A DNA stretch of 64,000 nt from Meandrina meandrites. Lineage: Eukaryota; Cnidaria; Anthozoa; Scleractinia; Meandrinidae. Location: the NCBI GenBank assembly GCA_963693305.1, contig OY855915.1, positions 15,053,284 to 15,117,283 of the forward strand. Reading direction: 5' to 3'. Position 1 is the stretch's first letter. Every line of letters starts with the position of its first letter. Both the position numbers and the translations under genes were made by a program. The notes beneath the pieces are model-generated. The model was given only the letters and a program-made list of their open reading frames with translations. It was not told the origin of the DNA and did no database searches. This document shows, piece after piece, positions 1 to 12,208 of this stretch.

Positions 1-137
1 ACAGCTACATGTGTTGACCGAAACACAGCACCATTTGAAGTTGGAAAGAGTAGAAAAACAGTTTGAACCAGTTTTATCTTACATTCGCTTCGCCGCCATT
101 TTCGAAAATTTTTTGCGTTTCCACGCTTCGATGGTCG

Positions 138-145
138 TGACGTCA
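138..145. promoter_or_regulatory. CRE-like palindrome upstream of TRAF gene
   Basis: The perfect palindrome TGACGTCA lies about 340 bases before the TRAF start codon. This is the consensus for CREB/ATF factors. A possible short 5' untranslated intron follows, with GTAAGC at 361 and a pyrimidine-rich tract ending in AG at 412. That would place the promoter within the first 300 bases. Regulation by CREB/ATF is only inferred from the motif. Confidence 0.35.
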
Positions 146-478
146 CGATTGCCCAAGACCTCGGGACAGCCGAGCTGACGAGTTTACCGCTCCCTCCTGA
201 TCAGGATTGATTTAGTCACCCGGCGACTAAACCGCTGACCGTGGAGCCTGTGGACTCTGGGAACGAGATTGGGAGCCTACCGCCATTCTCGTCCCCAGAG
301 TCCCCGTTTCTTTTGGTCACGTGGTCGGAGCTGGCGGACTCTGGACACGATATCGCTTTGGTAAGCATATTTGAAAATGGAAAGTGATCACATAAGCGTT
401 TTTTATTTTCAGTTTTTGCTGGAATTAACTTGGATTTCCGTGGACCCTGAGATGTATAAATGGCATGATTTTTGAAAA

Positions 479-3400
479 ATGCACACAGATGAATTAGCTA
501 AAAGCGTCGAAACTTCGACTGACGACGTTCAGTTTGTGGCGGCTTTACCAGACCGATACAGATGTCCGTTATGTAGAAAAGCACTGAAAGAGCCAGTACA
601 AACTGCATGTGGCCACAGATACTGCAAAACCTGCTTAAATCGTGCTTTAAGGTGGGTATTTCATGGTAATCTGATGTAAGCAAGTGTTGCTGCTTTTGTC
701 TTACCTGGAATCAACAATCGTGACGTCAGCTTCACGCATTAACTTTGTGTCGAATCATCATTGACCAGTCGATACATAATCGCAAAAATCTCCTTTTATT
801 GACTTTTGTATTTGCTCTTGTTCACATCATTTACAGGACTACGGTCTGCCCTGCGGGGGGGGGGGACCAATCTTTGAAAATATCGTCAATCGATACTAAT
901 CGATATTCGATGAAGCTGTGCTACGAGTTGGGTAATTAAACTAATGGTAATAGGACTGAGTGGAGTTCAATTCAGTTTGTAATTATATGAGTGATTAACA
1001 AAATCATGGGAATCTAATTTGTTTAATAATCACAAGATGATTACAGACAGAATTGGATGGCACAGAGTCCTGTTACAGATTAAAAAAAACTATTAGAAAA
1101 CATCCTGTAAGAAAGCACACGCTAAAAGCCGTACTTCCATAACTCGACAGAAACAGAACTAGCACGAGTTGGGCATGTACTAAAACCCGAAACAACGAAA
1201 CAAAACGAGCGAAACCACCGAAACGACCGAAACGAAACCGCCGAAACGGCCTAAACGAGCGAAACGAAACGAAATCGCCAAAACAAGGAAAACCATTACT
1301 TTTATTGACAGCTAACGGTAAACAGGCTAACCTGGGTGTTTTTCAGGCTAACCTGAGCAATATACAGGCTATCCGGAGTGCTATTTAGGCTAACCTGAGT
1401 GCAAGGTACACTCTGGTTAGCCTGAATGGCACTCCGGTTAGCCTGAATATCACTCAGGTTAGCCTGGTTACGGTTAGCTCTCAATAATGGTAATGGGTTT
1501 TGCTTGTTTCGGTGATTTTCGCTCGTTTCGGTTGTTTCGGCGGTTTCATTTCAGTCGTTTCGGCGGTTTCGCTCGTTTCGTTTCGGTGGTTTCGTTTCGT
1601 TGTTTCGGGTTTTAGTACATGCCCATGAGCTGTTGAGGTAATGATGGCAGGAGCAAAGACAATCTTCATTCTGATGATCAAAATAAACAAGGGATGTTAT
1701 CTTTTTTCCTTGCGGTGTTTTCCAAAAGAAGTAGAACATGTTTTCGTGTTTCTATCGAGTTATAGAAACAATCATGAAAGTTTTAGAGAACTTGAAAAAG
1801 CTGTGGAAGCACTCGCCTATCCTGATTGACTCATGTTCCCACAGCATTTTCGCTCTCCCAAACTTCCACTCCACTTTATGGAAAAGTAAACATAACAGTT
1901 TGCTAAGGATGACAAAATTGTTTAATAAATTTAAGGTCATTCCCCCAAAATAGAACTGAACATAGATTTTCAACCAAACTTTGCCTATGTGTTGGTTACC
2001 TTAGGAACTTAAATTTTGAAATAAAAAAGGGGGTCGTTTAGGAACAGGAAGACCTTGTATATACCACATAATTCCTTTGCGAGTACTGGCAAAGTACACG
2101 ATTCTGGTGATAATCTTTTTTTTTAAACATAGAAATTGATCTGTATTCATTTTATAGAAAGAATTTGATCGTTGCACCCAAAATACGTGAAAAAATTGAT
2201 AGGTCTGTCACCATACTCGTTTACGAGAGAGCGACGACTTATTTCGCTCGCGGTCTAAGTTGCATAGAAAAAAGCCGCCATTTTGTTTATGTTCGTGCGC
2301 TCACACAAGCCAATTACGCGTAGAATTCTGCTCAGTAAGGATGCGCAATGCAATACAGGGCAATGACCTTAAGAAACCATAACATTATTAATCAAAACTA
2401 CAGTGCATACCAAAATTCTCGAACGTGATTGGTTATCAGCAGCCTGATTTGAGCAGTAACTGGACAATGTACGTTCATTCTTGTAATTGGACAGTGTAAT
2501 AGGACAGTTTACACGTCATGCCTGTGTAAGTACACAACATTTGCGCATGCTGTTATGTAGACTATCGAGTTCATTCTCCCGTGCATTGCTGCTAAAAGAA
2601 ATCAATTGTTGTGTCTTTATCCATAAAGATGTTTAAAGTGCTAAGTACTGTTCTCAAATTCACACCTCTCCTTTCTAAGCCGTTATGTTGTTTCCACAAC
2701 ATAAGCTTAACAATTTTGTTGCTATGGCAACATACTGGGTTCCAGAGCCCCTGATGCTAAAAGCTTCTTCTGGCCAATTTTAGCCTTCCATTTTGATACT
2801 TGCCAATGATGCCTCATAAGCTTGATCTGTCAAACATATAAATGGGTTTGGTTTAATTTTTCTGAGCTGAAAATTACTAAAATATTGACAACAGATTGGT
2901 GGGGACTGGAAAAGAGTGAGTTGCCATAGTAACATAATTGTATTGTAACGGTAAGTGTGTCACCTGTCAAACTATAAGTCTGCCAAGTGTCATTGGTCTC
3001 TGTAACAAATTGCCTAAGATAACTCTATTTTTGCACAAAATTGAGTTGAGTAGATGATGTCACCAATCCCATAATTTACATATGTTACACATTTTTAAAG
3101 CTTGAATATCTCCGGAACCAGAAACTCATAAGGAGTTGAAACGTGTAACGTGCGTTCACAGTGTTCGAATATTCAGTTTTGCCAAGTACCATATTTGGAA
3201 ACACAAAGAGTTTGTACGCGAATGATTTACACGCAACGACACACGCAATAAAATTTTCGGTTTTGCGTTAAGTCACTTCAATTCCGACCTAAACGCCATA
3301 AATTACTCTCAGAAACTAAAGAAATTCATCAAGAGTATCCAAGTGAAGTTCTCCAGACCACTAAATGATGATGACACAGAAGAATTTAACCAAATTTCTA

Positions 3401-6400
3401 CCAAATTTAACTTTATTCAACCAAAATTGTTCAAAAACAAGAATACGCCATCAAAGGTCAAATGAACCAAAATTTCAAATTTTCTTTTTTTTTTAGGCCA
3501 ATTTGTTGATTAAGAACCAAATAAACATATTCTGAAGTTTCAAAGGAATTGGACTTTGCAAAATAGAGAAATTTCAAGTTGAAAAATGCTTAGTTTTCGC
3601 CTTCATAATCGTAGAGCGCTTGGGAAAATTGTCGGGAAATTTTCGGAACATAAAACTGTGACGTCAGTATTGGTGCGCTGTGAAATTGCGGGAAATTCAA
3701 AGTCTTTTGGTGATGAAGCTCACAAGAATGGATCATCATGGTGTTTTGTGCGGCACTAAACTGCTTAAATTATTCTAAGTCGAAAGTAAGTACGTTTAAG
3801 TTTCCAGCAAATTCAAAGCTCAGGAAACAATGGCTGTTGAAAATGAAAAGAAAAGAATTTCAGCTAGAAAAGAACTCTCGCATTTGTGCGGCTCATTTTA
3901 CCGAAGACTACTTCAGAGAAAATCTGGCAATACGTAGGTTTCTGGGTTCTGATTTCAAGCCGCTAAGACTCCACCTCAAAGAGGATGCTGTGCCGCGGAC
4001 TATTTTTTTTTTGTTCGGAAAAGAAATCACAGGGAAGAATGTCTTCCGAAGCACAAAGACCCCACTGTCCGTTCGGCTTTTGCTAAACGAAGGAAGTTAG
4101 AGGTATGCATTTTTCACCTTTCTTATTCTTCCGTAGAGCTAGATAGAGTATTTGTTATGATTGTTAGCACTTTTACTTTGTTGGTTTGGCTGGTCATGAT
4201 CAAGCATTAGAATTTGAATTTGTTAGTTCAATATCCTCGTCAAATAATTTGCTTCCATGCACGTGCACGTGCTTTTTGACGCGTATAAAATTAAGCTTCA
4301 AATGTTGTATTTATGTTGGGTTTACAACCGTTAATTTCGAGCCCTAAATAACATGGACGGCTAAATAAATATGGACCAAAAAACAGCTAATACAAACAGA
4401 ACTCACAGTGTACGAGGGGACAGTGTGTAAACGCTCAGTATTTATTTCAACACTGAATTTTCCTTCAGCTGAAAACGACACAAATTTATTCATTGAAAGT
4501 TTTACCCTGCGTGATGCTTTGCAGTTTCGAATTTGCATTGAGAAATACCCTTTCATTCAAGTTAAATTTTTGTGTACAAATTTATTTTTGTGCTTTGTGT
4601 GACTCGAGTACAGAAAAGAAACAGTGAATTCAATCTTAGCTTTTGGCCACATCCTAGGATAACTTCGCGCTGCATACTGATCCGGGTTGCAAGCCGCACA
4701 CGTCCTGATAAGAATTACGTGCAAATCCAAAAAAACTGCATCTAGATTGGGGTATATAACAAACTAATTGTTCTATACCAAGCTGAGCAGACTAATGATT
4801 TTTATACGCCATCCAGTGTTTGAAAACCTCCTATATTGTACAATGCTTACAATTTTACTCAGTGCTTTGATAATTATTAATCTTTGAAACTGGATTACAA
4901 TGTAGTAAAAAATATAACAACCATGTTTAAAAAAAGGCTTAGATTCTTTCAGAATTACTTGAATTACTTAAACTGACTCAAACTCTCAAAGTTTACATTA
5001 TTCGCTCTTTAAACGACGATCGTCTCTTCGATCGCAAAGCTGTGAAATAAAACTATTACATCACAAAATTCAAAGCTCGATCCATTCCTTCCATTCCAGT
5101 GCGCGGTCATTTTGGAAACGTTTTCGTGAAGTCTGCGGGAATCTTCGTAGTTTTTGCTATAGTTCGCGCTTTAAGGCTCAGAAAGCAAAATTTCTTCCAA
5201 AGTTTAGTTAATAATGAGTTCTTCTAGCGTTTGGTTGCTTTAAAATCGCTAAAGAAAGAATGTCTAAACTTTGGTTCATTTGACCTTTAAGAACGGTCTA
5301 GCGCATGCTGTGAATTTAATCCAAATATTGCAATTTTGATTGGCTGATTTTTTTCTCGTGATTTTCCGAATATGGTACTTAATGAAAACGAATGTGCAGA
5401 CACTTTGTACAATACGAATCATAGGGAGTTACACGTTTCAACCCTTATGGGTTTCTGCCAGAACTAATACAGATATTTGAATACGGAAAACGGCATTTTA
5501 AAGTGTATATGACATGAAAAATATTTTCTGCTTATTTGAAAGGCCTTTTGAAATACAGTAGAATGGCGTTTTTCTTTTTGAAATATCTTTTTTCGTTTCA
5601 GAGATATTGACATTTTTGGATTATGCAAATTAGATCAGTGATGACATCATAAGATTTGCAACTAAAAATGGTAAAACACTGAATGAAAAATATCTCTGGA
5701 AATATTGAAGCAGTGTTCTTGAAACTTGACGCCCTTAGTATTGTTGCCATAGCAACTCTTTCAGCTCCAGTCTCTCTCTGTCAAAAAACCAAATATCGCC
5801 ATTTGTAACCTCTAAAGCAAGACAAAGGATCCTGCTTGGAACAGACATAGTTCCCATATTGTCTTAATTCCTATCATCCGATTGGCTGCGCTAGATGGTT
5901 CTTGGTTTAAGACAAAAACTGGGAATTTCAGTTTTTATTGAGACAGCACCAGCGGAAAAACTGTTGTCATGGCAACAGCACTAAGTGTGTCATTTTGTTT
6001 CTTTTGTGATGCACATTTGTGGTGCCAAGTTCCAAGAACACTGCTTTAATAGTTTTAGAGATATTGTTTATTTAGTATTTGACCACTTTTTAGTTGCAAA
6101 CCTCATGACGTCATCACTGATCTAATTTGCATAATAGAAAACTGTCAATATCTCTGGAATGAAAAAAGAGATTTCGAAAAGAAAAACGTCATTCTTCTCT
6201 ATTTCGAAAGGCGTTTTGTTAATCACTCATATGATTACAGACCAAATTGGACTCCACTCAGTTGTAATTACAAGTAGAGACACAGCATTAATGGCAAACA
6301 GGGTTAGGTTAATGTTAAGATTACCGGTAGTATTTAGATTAGTGTTAATTATTATTATATGGCAAGGCAGTCTCGAGGTAAATCCGAGCATTGTGATTGG

Positions 6401-9400
6401 TTCTCTCTTGGTCAGCATTTTGCCATACAGACCGTTTCCATGGAAACAGTCATAAGCCATGTATTTTTGGTTTTTTGAAAGCCGACAAATTCAAAATTTG
6501 CAGCTAAAATCAATGCAATATGACAAACAATTTACCAACCTAGCTTGCTTAGGCTATACTGGAGAATATTGGCTTTCGGTGGTTTTTGTACAAACTCAAC
6601 CCACATATAATGCCAGCTCTGGGAATTGAACCTGGGCCACATTGGTAGGAGGCAAGTACTTTCACCACTGCACAACCCAGGCTGCTCTTCCTATTACGTT
6701 GTCTAATTATAAGCATGACACATTTAAACTGTCCTAATTGTGCTGCTGATTTTTGATTAAACTGGAGAACAGGGATGACGCTGAGGTGAGAGCGCTCGAC
6801 TCCCACCAATGTGGCCCGGGTTCAATTCCCAGACCCGGTATCATATGTGGGTGGTGTTTGTTGTTGGTTCTCATCCTTGCTCTGAGGGTTTTTCTCTGGG
6901 CTCTCCAGGTTTCCTCCCTCCACAAAAACCAACACTACTAAATTCCAATTCGATCTGGCATCAGTGGGATTGGAAGAGCCACTATGTGGAAGATGCTACT
7001 GTAAATTCCAATTTATTTTATTTTATTTATGTTTAATAATTCAACAAATCACGTTTATTTTGAAGATAAACTGTGGTTGTGTAATTTGATGGAATGTCCT
7101 TCTTTAGGTCTTCTTGGAAATTGAATTATCAGTGAATATTTCAAGAATTCCACTGAAACTTCAGAGAAATGAGAAAATGTTGCCATTCTATAGATGATCT
7201 TCAGCTGCTGCACACTAATGGCTGCTAGTGTGTGATAGTTTAGCCAATCAGACTGTAGCATTTGCATTGGTATACTAGTAGTTCTCTACTAATGACTTTT
7301 ATTAAACTTACAGTGGTGGTAATAGAAATTGTCCTCTGGATGGACAGATTGTTGATCCATTGTTTCAAGATATCTCTTGTCAAAGAGAGCTTTCACAGTT
7401 AGTTTGTGTCTGTAACAATCACAGTCATGGCTGTACTTGGAAAGGAAAACTGCAAAATCTTCCAGTAAGTTTATTATCCACTTACAAATCATTTTTACAT
7501 AACCACTGCAGGATTTAGGATAAGCCAGGATATGAAAAGTAGAGATACAAAAATCTCTATGAGACCTCAATCCACAAAACAAAATTTACACCTAAGCATT
7601 ATAATAGCTGGGTGTATGTCAATTCACAGTTTTGAGTACAAATGTAATTGAAGATTTTCAAATTATAAGAAGAAAAAAAAAACTCTTAATATTAGCAATT
7701 CATATTAATTTTCTCCAAAAAAGTGAGTGTCCATGCCTATCTGGCTAAAAGCCTGGTTACAGCAATAAGTGTTTTTAGATCACTCCAAATTGCCCAGTTT
7801 CGGTGGTGTCAGCAAAATAGAAATTCTTCAAGTTTCAGTGTTGCGCATGCTGACGGTTCGCTAACTTTGCTTTGCACTTGATTACAGGACGTTGGAAGCA
7901 ATTCCATAGAGAAAATTTACAAACTCATAATCTTTGGAAGTTTAAAACAGTATTATCTGCTCAGTCTGTTATGGGTAAAGTTTTCCTTTGAAATGTTTAG
8001 CATAATTCTGTGATTGACTATTTTTGCCTGGGCTTGTGTCAGCTCGTGCACGCAGATTCTGACAAGCTAGCAACAGCTGTGTGCGTGGTAATAAAACTAT
8101 ATGGAGCCACCTTAAGCAGTTTCATTTCACTGAATCGACTTCACTTGTGGCTGTTTATTACAGGAACATCTAACCCGCTGTGCCTACAATGAAGTACAGT
8201 GCCCTAACCCAGGTTGTACCACAAAATTACTGTCACAAAACATGAAACAACACTTGGACCATGGTTGTTTATACAAGAAAATACCATGTCAGTGGTGTGA
8301 AGTAATGACAACACAAGTTGAACAAGAGGTTGGTAGTACATCTCTTGATGGATAATTCTAGTACACAATACGGTACAAACCTGACACTTGGACAAGCAGA
8401 ATATCTTGTACTTTTCTACAACCTGTAGTATTCGTGTTTTTTTTTTGACTCAATAGTTTTGGATTTACTTTTTTGTGGCTTGACAGTGAAAACCAGCAAT
8501 TGTCGTTTTTGATGTTGAAGAACTCACTGTGAGAAATCTGTGAGCCAAGTGCATAAATCAGAGGCAAAATATATAAAAAAAACAAATTGTAACATCGATC
8601 ACAGACAGTACATGTATGTGCAGTCCTGCTCTGCAAAGCTGCTAGTTTAATATCTACTTTCTCATTTACAATGTTTTCATAACACTTCATCAGGAGCATA
8701 GGAAAACCTGTCCCAGGCTCCCACTGTCATGTCCTGAAGAGTGTGGTGAAGATAACATACCTCGTAACTCAATGCAAGACCACTTACAGAATCACTGTGC
8801 TTTAGCACAGGTTGTCTGTCCATACAAGAATAACGGATGCTTGTTTAAGGTGAATAAACAAAGAAATAAATAAATAGATAAATAAATAAATAAATACCTT
8901 AACGACAACGACACATGTTATTAACATAGTCACCTTAATTTAAGTCATTGTTAATTAAAATTGCACTTTTTGCAGCAGCATTGTGCAAAACAAGACACAA
9001 AGCAAAATCGCGTGTCATCTACCTCTCCATCAGAGTCAGTCGACACATTGTCATTAGATTCCTATGTTAATGTATTGATCGTTATCTCCAGGGGGATAGC
9101 TCATTTTTACTAATCTTGTACAAAATTTTCATCGCCTTTCTGTTTTCCCATTTACCGGTAGTAAATCTTCGAGTTCTGTTTTACTGTTATTTTTGTCTTA
9201 TGAAATATAATCTTAAAACAGGTTGTTTCTTCAGTAGTAAAAATCTGCAATCAGTGTGTAGGCTCTGTCAAAATAAAAATAAATAGTAAGATAACCTATC
9301 AAGATAAAAACGTACACAAAAAAATAATACTTCAAGTTTACATGTCATTTGTAGTAGGACAGAAATTTTTATATGAAAATTGTCTCTTGGGCAGTTGATA

Positions 9401-11608
9401 TCAGTAATACCAATACCAACACTTTTTAATTCCAATTCGATCGGGAATTCGAGGGTCACAGGTTTGTCAGTAGCAAGACTGTTACGTGCTACCCTCGTTA
9501 AACAAATTCGATTTATTTATTTATGTTTAAGGGAGGTGTCTGTATTACAGAGGTGTCTGTAAGAAGTTCGACCTTATTGCATGTTGAGACAGGGTCAGTT
9601 ATATTTTAAAATCAGCCCAATTTCGATTCTTTAAGGTGGTGGTAAACGAGGACACAATGTTACGGACACATTGTGGCGGACACATTCAAATGTTTCCCTG
9701 TTTGCCCGCGCGGGCAACACTTGTTGCGGACACAAAATTTGTGTCCGAGACACAAACATGTTTCTGATTTCTTTCAGAAACATTTTGCATCCGCAACAAA
9801 TGTTTCCCCGTTTGCTCGCGCAAGAAAACATCATGAGCAACAATGTGTCCGCCACAATGTGTCCTCGTTTGCCACCACCTTTAAAATTCAGCCTAAATCA
9901 ATGAGGCTCCAGGAATAGACCCCACAAACTCTATAGTTAATTCCCGGAGCCTCAATAACAAAAAGGTAGAAGATGCCCTTTTCTTCGTTACAGTGATGAC
10001 AGATGTATATTCAGTAGTTCATTTGGTGTGAAGTCATTCTCAGCGGATCTCCAGAGTAAATAGCCAACTTCGGGGGTGGAAGCGGAATCATTAGACTTTC
10101 ATGATTCATGATTCCTGTCTTGTTTTACCTCAATGATTCGTGATTCATTTAAAAATTTCATTCGATATTCATGATTCATTTGTCATTGTTTTCATCCAGT
10201 TTTGAAAATAACTTCACTGTGTGTAGCATACCTAATCACATAATCACAGTCAAGTTGATAGGTAAGGGGTGAAAATTTGAAACGCGTTTTCAGTGTTTTC
10301 CTGTAGGGGCGGGAGTCGGGGGGCATGCTCCCCCAAAAAATTTTGAAAATTAGACGCTCAGAAATGCTATTTTCGGCCATTTCTGTGATATAACCGTTTT
10401 GCATTCTATATTCACACGCCTCCAATATCGATGGAAGCATATTCATTTGTTATTCATGATTCTTTTACCCATCTCTCGTTATTCATGATTCTCAAGTTAT
10501 AAACACGAAGATTCATGATTCCTACCAATTTTACAGCTATGATTCATGATTCATGCTTCCACCCCCGAAGCCAACTTCAGAGTAACAAGACTTGCCTCTT
10601 ACTTTTTAGGGCAGAAAAGACACCGTTGAAGAACACTGTTCAGAACAGCTTCAAGAACACTTGGAGCTTTTGGCTAAATCACTCACTGAATACCAGAAAA
10701 AAGTTGTGGAGCTGAATCAGACAATCGAGACTCTAACAGCAGAAAAGAGTACTTTGGAAGTACAGCTTAATAACCAGAGAGAAGTCCTAGCAGCAGCAGT
10801 TCGTGATTTGCGAGCTCTACAGACCAGGGTTGCTAATGCTGAACGGGCCGTGTCTGAGCAAAAGAACGAGTTCAGTAACTTTGCACAACAGCTTGGCAGC
10901 GATACATCAACGTTAGAGCAGTTTTGTGCTCAGATGGAGGAATTTAGACTCGCAGTCCGAGAGCATGAAGTTCAACTAGGAAGCCTGAAAAGGGCTGTTG
11001 GTACCAGACCTCCAGCCGCCAGTGGAAACACTGCTTCAGTATCAACTGAAGCTCGTTTGGATAGACAAGAACATCAGTTGGCGTTACATGACGTTAACCT
11101 CGCAGAGCAAGACATCAAGATACAAATGCTTGAGGCAACCTCCTACGATGGAATGTATATTTGGAAAATTGATGCATGGCCGAAAAGACTCCAAGAGGCG
11201 AAAAACGGAAGAACACCTTCCATATACAGTCCTCCGTTTTACGTGGGTCGGTTTGGCTACAAGGTGTGTGCGAGGGCGTATCCTAATGGTGATGGCATGG
11301 GTAAAAGCACGCATCTTTCCATGTTTTTTGTGGTTATGAAGGGTGAATATGACTCGTTGTTGCAATGGCCATTTCACCACAAGGTAACCTTCAGACTGCT
11401 GGATCAGGACGGACAGTTGGACGTCACGGACTCGTTCCGTCCTGATCCTAATAGCTCGAGTTTTAAGAGACCCACATCAGACATGAACATTGCGTCGGGA
11501 TGTCCTACCTTTATATCACACAGCACGCTACGGACCCGTGGATACGTGCGCGATGATACTTTATTTATCAAGATCACAGTTGATACGGCTGGGATACAAG
11601 TTTACTGA
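479..11608 (+). CDS. TRAF-family E3 ligase/adaptor, five coding exons
   Basis: Exons are 479-651, 7314-7464, 8164-8328, 8694-8849 and 10610-11608. All junctions are GT/AG and in phase, giving about 547 residues. The N-terminus carries a TRAF-type RING (C29-x2-C32, C44-x-H46-x2-C49-x2-C52, completed by CPLD in exon 2). TRAF-type Cys/His zinc fingers follow in exons 2-4. Exon 5 encodes a coiled coil (about 230-385) and a C-terminal MATH/TRAF-C domain from YDGMYIWKI (about 394-547). Length and domain order match TRAF2/TRAF3/TRAF5-like proteins, which couple TNF-receptor and innate immune receptors to NF-kB and kinase signalling. Which vertebrate TRAF it is closest to cannot be decided by eye. 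Introns 1 and 4 are full of transposon debris, but the reading frame is intact. The start is the first ATG before the RING. Confidence 0.93.
1171..1624. repeat. Foldback element made of CGAAA units
   Basis: The outer 20 bases, GGGCATGTACTAAAACCCGA, are repeated in inverted orientation at the far end (about 1605-1624). Both arms are degenerate tandem arrays of CGAAAC-type units (left about 1186-1290, right about 1500-1610). The middle holds repeated GGCTAACCTG motifs that also pair with their inverted copies. The whole 454 bases could form one long hairpin. No target duplication is obvious. Confidence 0.7.
1935..2368. mobile_element. MITE, TTAA-flanked (GGTCATT family), copy 1
   Basis: The ends are GGTCATTCCCC and GGGCAATGACC. 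They are flanked by TTAA at 1931-1934 and 2369-2372. No transposase is encoded. A second copy in reverse orientation lies at about 21,083-21,522 and shares most of its internal sequence, for example the stretch containing AAAATGGCGG or its complement. Confidence 0.75.
2388..2645. repeat. Dispersed repeat, copy 1
   Basis: The segment around ATTCTCGAACGTGATTGG through CTATCGAGTT and TTGTGTCTTTAT recurs in the same orientation at about 56,430-56,720. Both copies have internal near-repeats of a motif with GGACAGTGTAATAGGACAG. The family and full extent are unknown. Confidence 0.6.
2690..5720. mobile_element. THAP-bearing DNA transposon remnant with long imperfect inverted repeats
   Basis: Sequences at about 3100-3196 (motif GTTGAAACGTGTAA) recur inverted at about 5365-5480. 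An inner pair (GGTCAAATGAACCAAA near 3457, complement near 5270) extends the symmetry around the THAP ORF. The outer left part (2690-3130) also matches about 22,350-22,700, so the termini belong to a dispersed family. The exact ends and target duplication were not resolved. A P-element-like origin is inferred from the THAP domain plus inverted repeats. Confidence 0.55.
3738..4100 (+). pseudogene. THAP-type zinc-finger ORF, probably frameshifted
   Basis: The 120-residue ORF opens with a THAP-like N-terminus (MVFCAALNC). It continues through the second zinc ligand pair in RICAAHF (Cys50 and His53) and ends the domain with an AVPRTIF segment matching the AVPxxF motif that closes THAP domains. 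THAP domains bind DNA and occur in P-element transposases and derived host genes. Just after AVPRTIF is a run of ten T residues. The frame then becomes unlike a THAP protein and stops. The alternative frame after the T-run ends in a basic KRRKLE segment directly before a GTATGC splice-donor-like site. A slippage frameshift, or an intron-containing original gene, therefore seems likely. No catalytic transposase domain is visible downstream. It lies inside TRAF intron 1 between long inverted repeats. Confidence 0.6.
5500..6230. repeat. Hairpin-type repeat with about 170-base inverted arms
   Basis: Bases about 5540-5720 (ATATCTCTGGA, GATCAGTGATGACATCA, CAGTGTTCTTG) are repeated inverted at about 6020-6210. 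The spacer is about 300 bases. The arm sequence is related to the repeats at 2690-3130 and 22,190-22,720. Nothing coding is convincing inside. Confidence 0.6.
6550..6700 (-). mobile_element. tRNA-derived SINE copy (minus)
   Basis: Read on the minus strand it has an A-box-like GTGGTGAAAGTACTTGCC and a B box GGTTCAATTCC about 35 bases later, the internal promoter of tRNA-derived SINEs. It shares CCAATGTGGCCC and the following TATGTGGGT stretch with the copy at 6775-7040, which lies in opposite orientation. Confidence 0.65.
6775..7040 (+). mobile_element. tRNA-derived SINE copy (plus)
   Basis: An A-box-like GGTGAGAGCGCTC and B box GGTTCAATTCC are followed by a CT-rich body. The 3' tail around AATTCCAATTCGATC ends in TTTATTTATGTTTAA. 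The same tail occurs alone at about 9425-9530. No ORF is expected. Confidence 0.7.
9425..9530 (+). mobile_element. SINE 3'-tail fragment
   Basis: This repeats the AATTCCAATTCGATC to TTTATTTATGTTTAA tail of the SINE at 6775-7040, without the tRNA-like head. It lies in TRAF intron 4. Confidence 0.5.
9631..9884. mobile_element. MITE with AAGGTGGTGG ends
   Basis: The termini GGTGGTGGTAAACGAGGACA and the inverted TGTCCTCGTTTGCCACCACC are near-perfect. TTAA lies at or next to both edges (9631-9634 and 9881-9884). Multiple GGACACA-type subrepeats make the whole 250 bases fold back. It lies in TRAF intron 4. Confidence 0.75.
10069..10569. mobile_element. MITE with CGGGGGTGGAAGC ends
   Basis: The inverted ends CGGGGGTGGAAGC and GCTTCCACCCCCG border about 500 bases. 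They are flanked by GCCAACTT at 10,063-10,070 and 10,570-10,577. This is consistent with an 8-bp, hAT-like target duplication, though the TT could instead belong to the terminus. Inside are ATTCATGATTC microsatellite blocks at both edges and a GGGGGGCATGC segment related to 34,520-34,560. It sits immediately before the last TRAF exon. Confidence 0.7.
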
Positions 11609-12208
11609 CTGATAGCTGATTGAATCAGTATTTCTCCTGTTCAGCTAAGTGATCAGGTTATGAGAAGTCACAGTCACGTGATTCGAGGCTAATGACCAAC
11701 GCCAAGTTGTTGCACCACAACTCGGTCATGCCAAAGAAGCAAGCAGACTTGCAAGAAATTGGTGAAAAATTGCCATGGTCTAAACGTGCTGCGTGCTTGC
11801 ATAAGAGAGTATTCAACTTAGGACTTCATGGTTAAAAGAGATCCTGAAGATGTGGTATCTGAGCAGGTAAAATCATTTAACAGGACAAGACGATGAGTTT
11901 GATTACAGGAGGTGAATTGTGTTGGTATAGATAATGCAAATATGCATTGTTTCAGCAATAGTTAGATCCTTCATCCCGCTAATGAATATGGAAATGAAAT
12001 CTTTGGAATTTAAAGACGGAAAAGTGGAAAACCGACCATTCATATCCAGCATAGCATATCCAAAGAGTAAATAAAGTCAAGGTTAATATCATCTGCCAGA
12101 TAATTGTGTGACATGTAATGGACTGATAGCCGCAATCCATGAAATATGGGAAACGTTCAAACGGACTATGGTCGCACTACTGGATTGCTAACGGATCATT
12201 GCGACCAA

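Larger units (their letters stand above)
652..7313 (+). other. TRAF intron 1 (6.7 kb), repeat-filled
   Basis: The intron lies between a GTGGGT donor and a CTTACAG acceptor. It holds the CGAAA foldback (1171-1624), a TTAA-flanked MITE (1935-2368), a repeat shared with 56.4 kb, the THAP transposon remnant (about 2690-5720), a hairpin repeat (about 5500-6230) and two SINEs (6550-7040). I see no conserved gene other than the THAP fragment. Confidence 0.7.

Noticed and set aside
6775..6850. Functional tRNA gene
   Set aside because: A and B boxes are present but the cloverleaf stems do not close and a SINE body follows.
9671..9918. Overlapping short ORFs on both strands
   Set aside because: They come from the GGACACA palindromic MITE.
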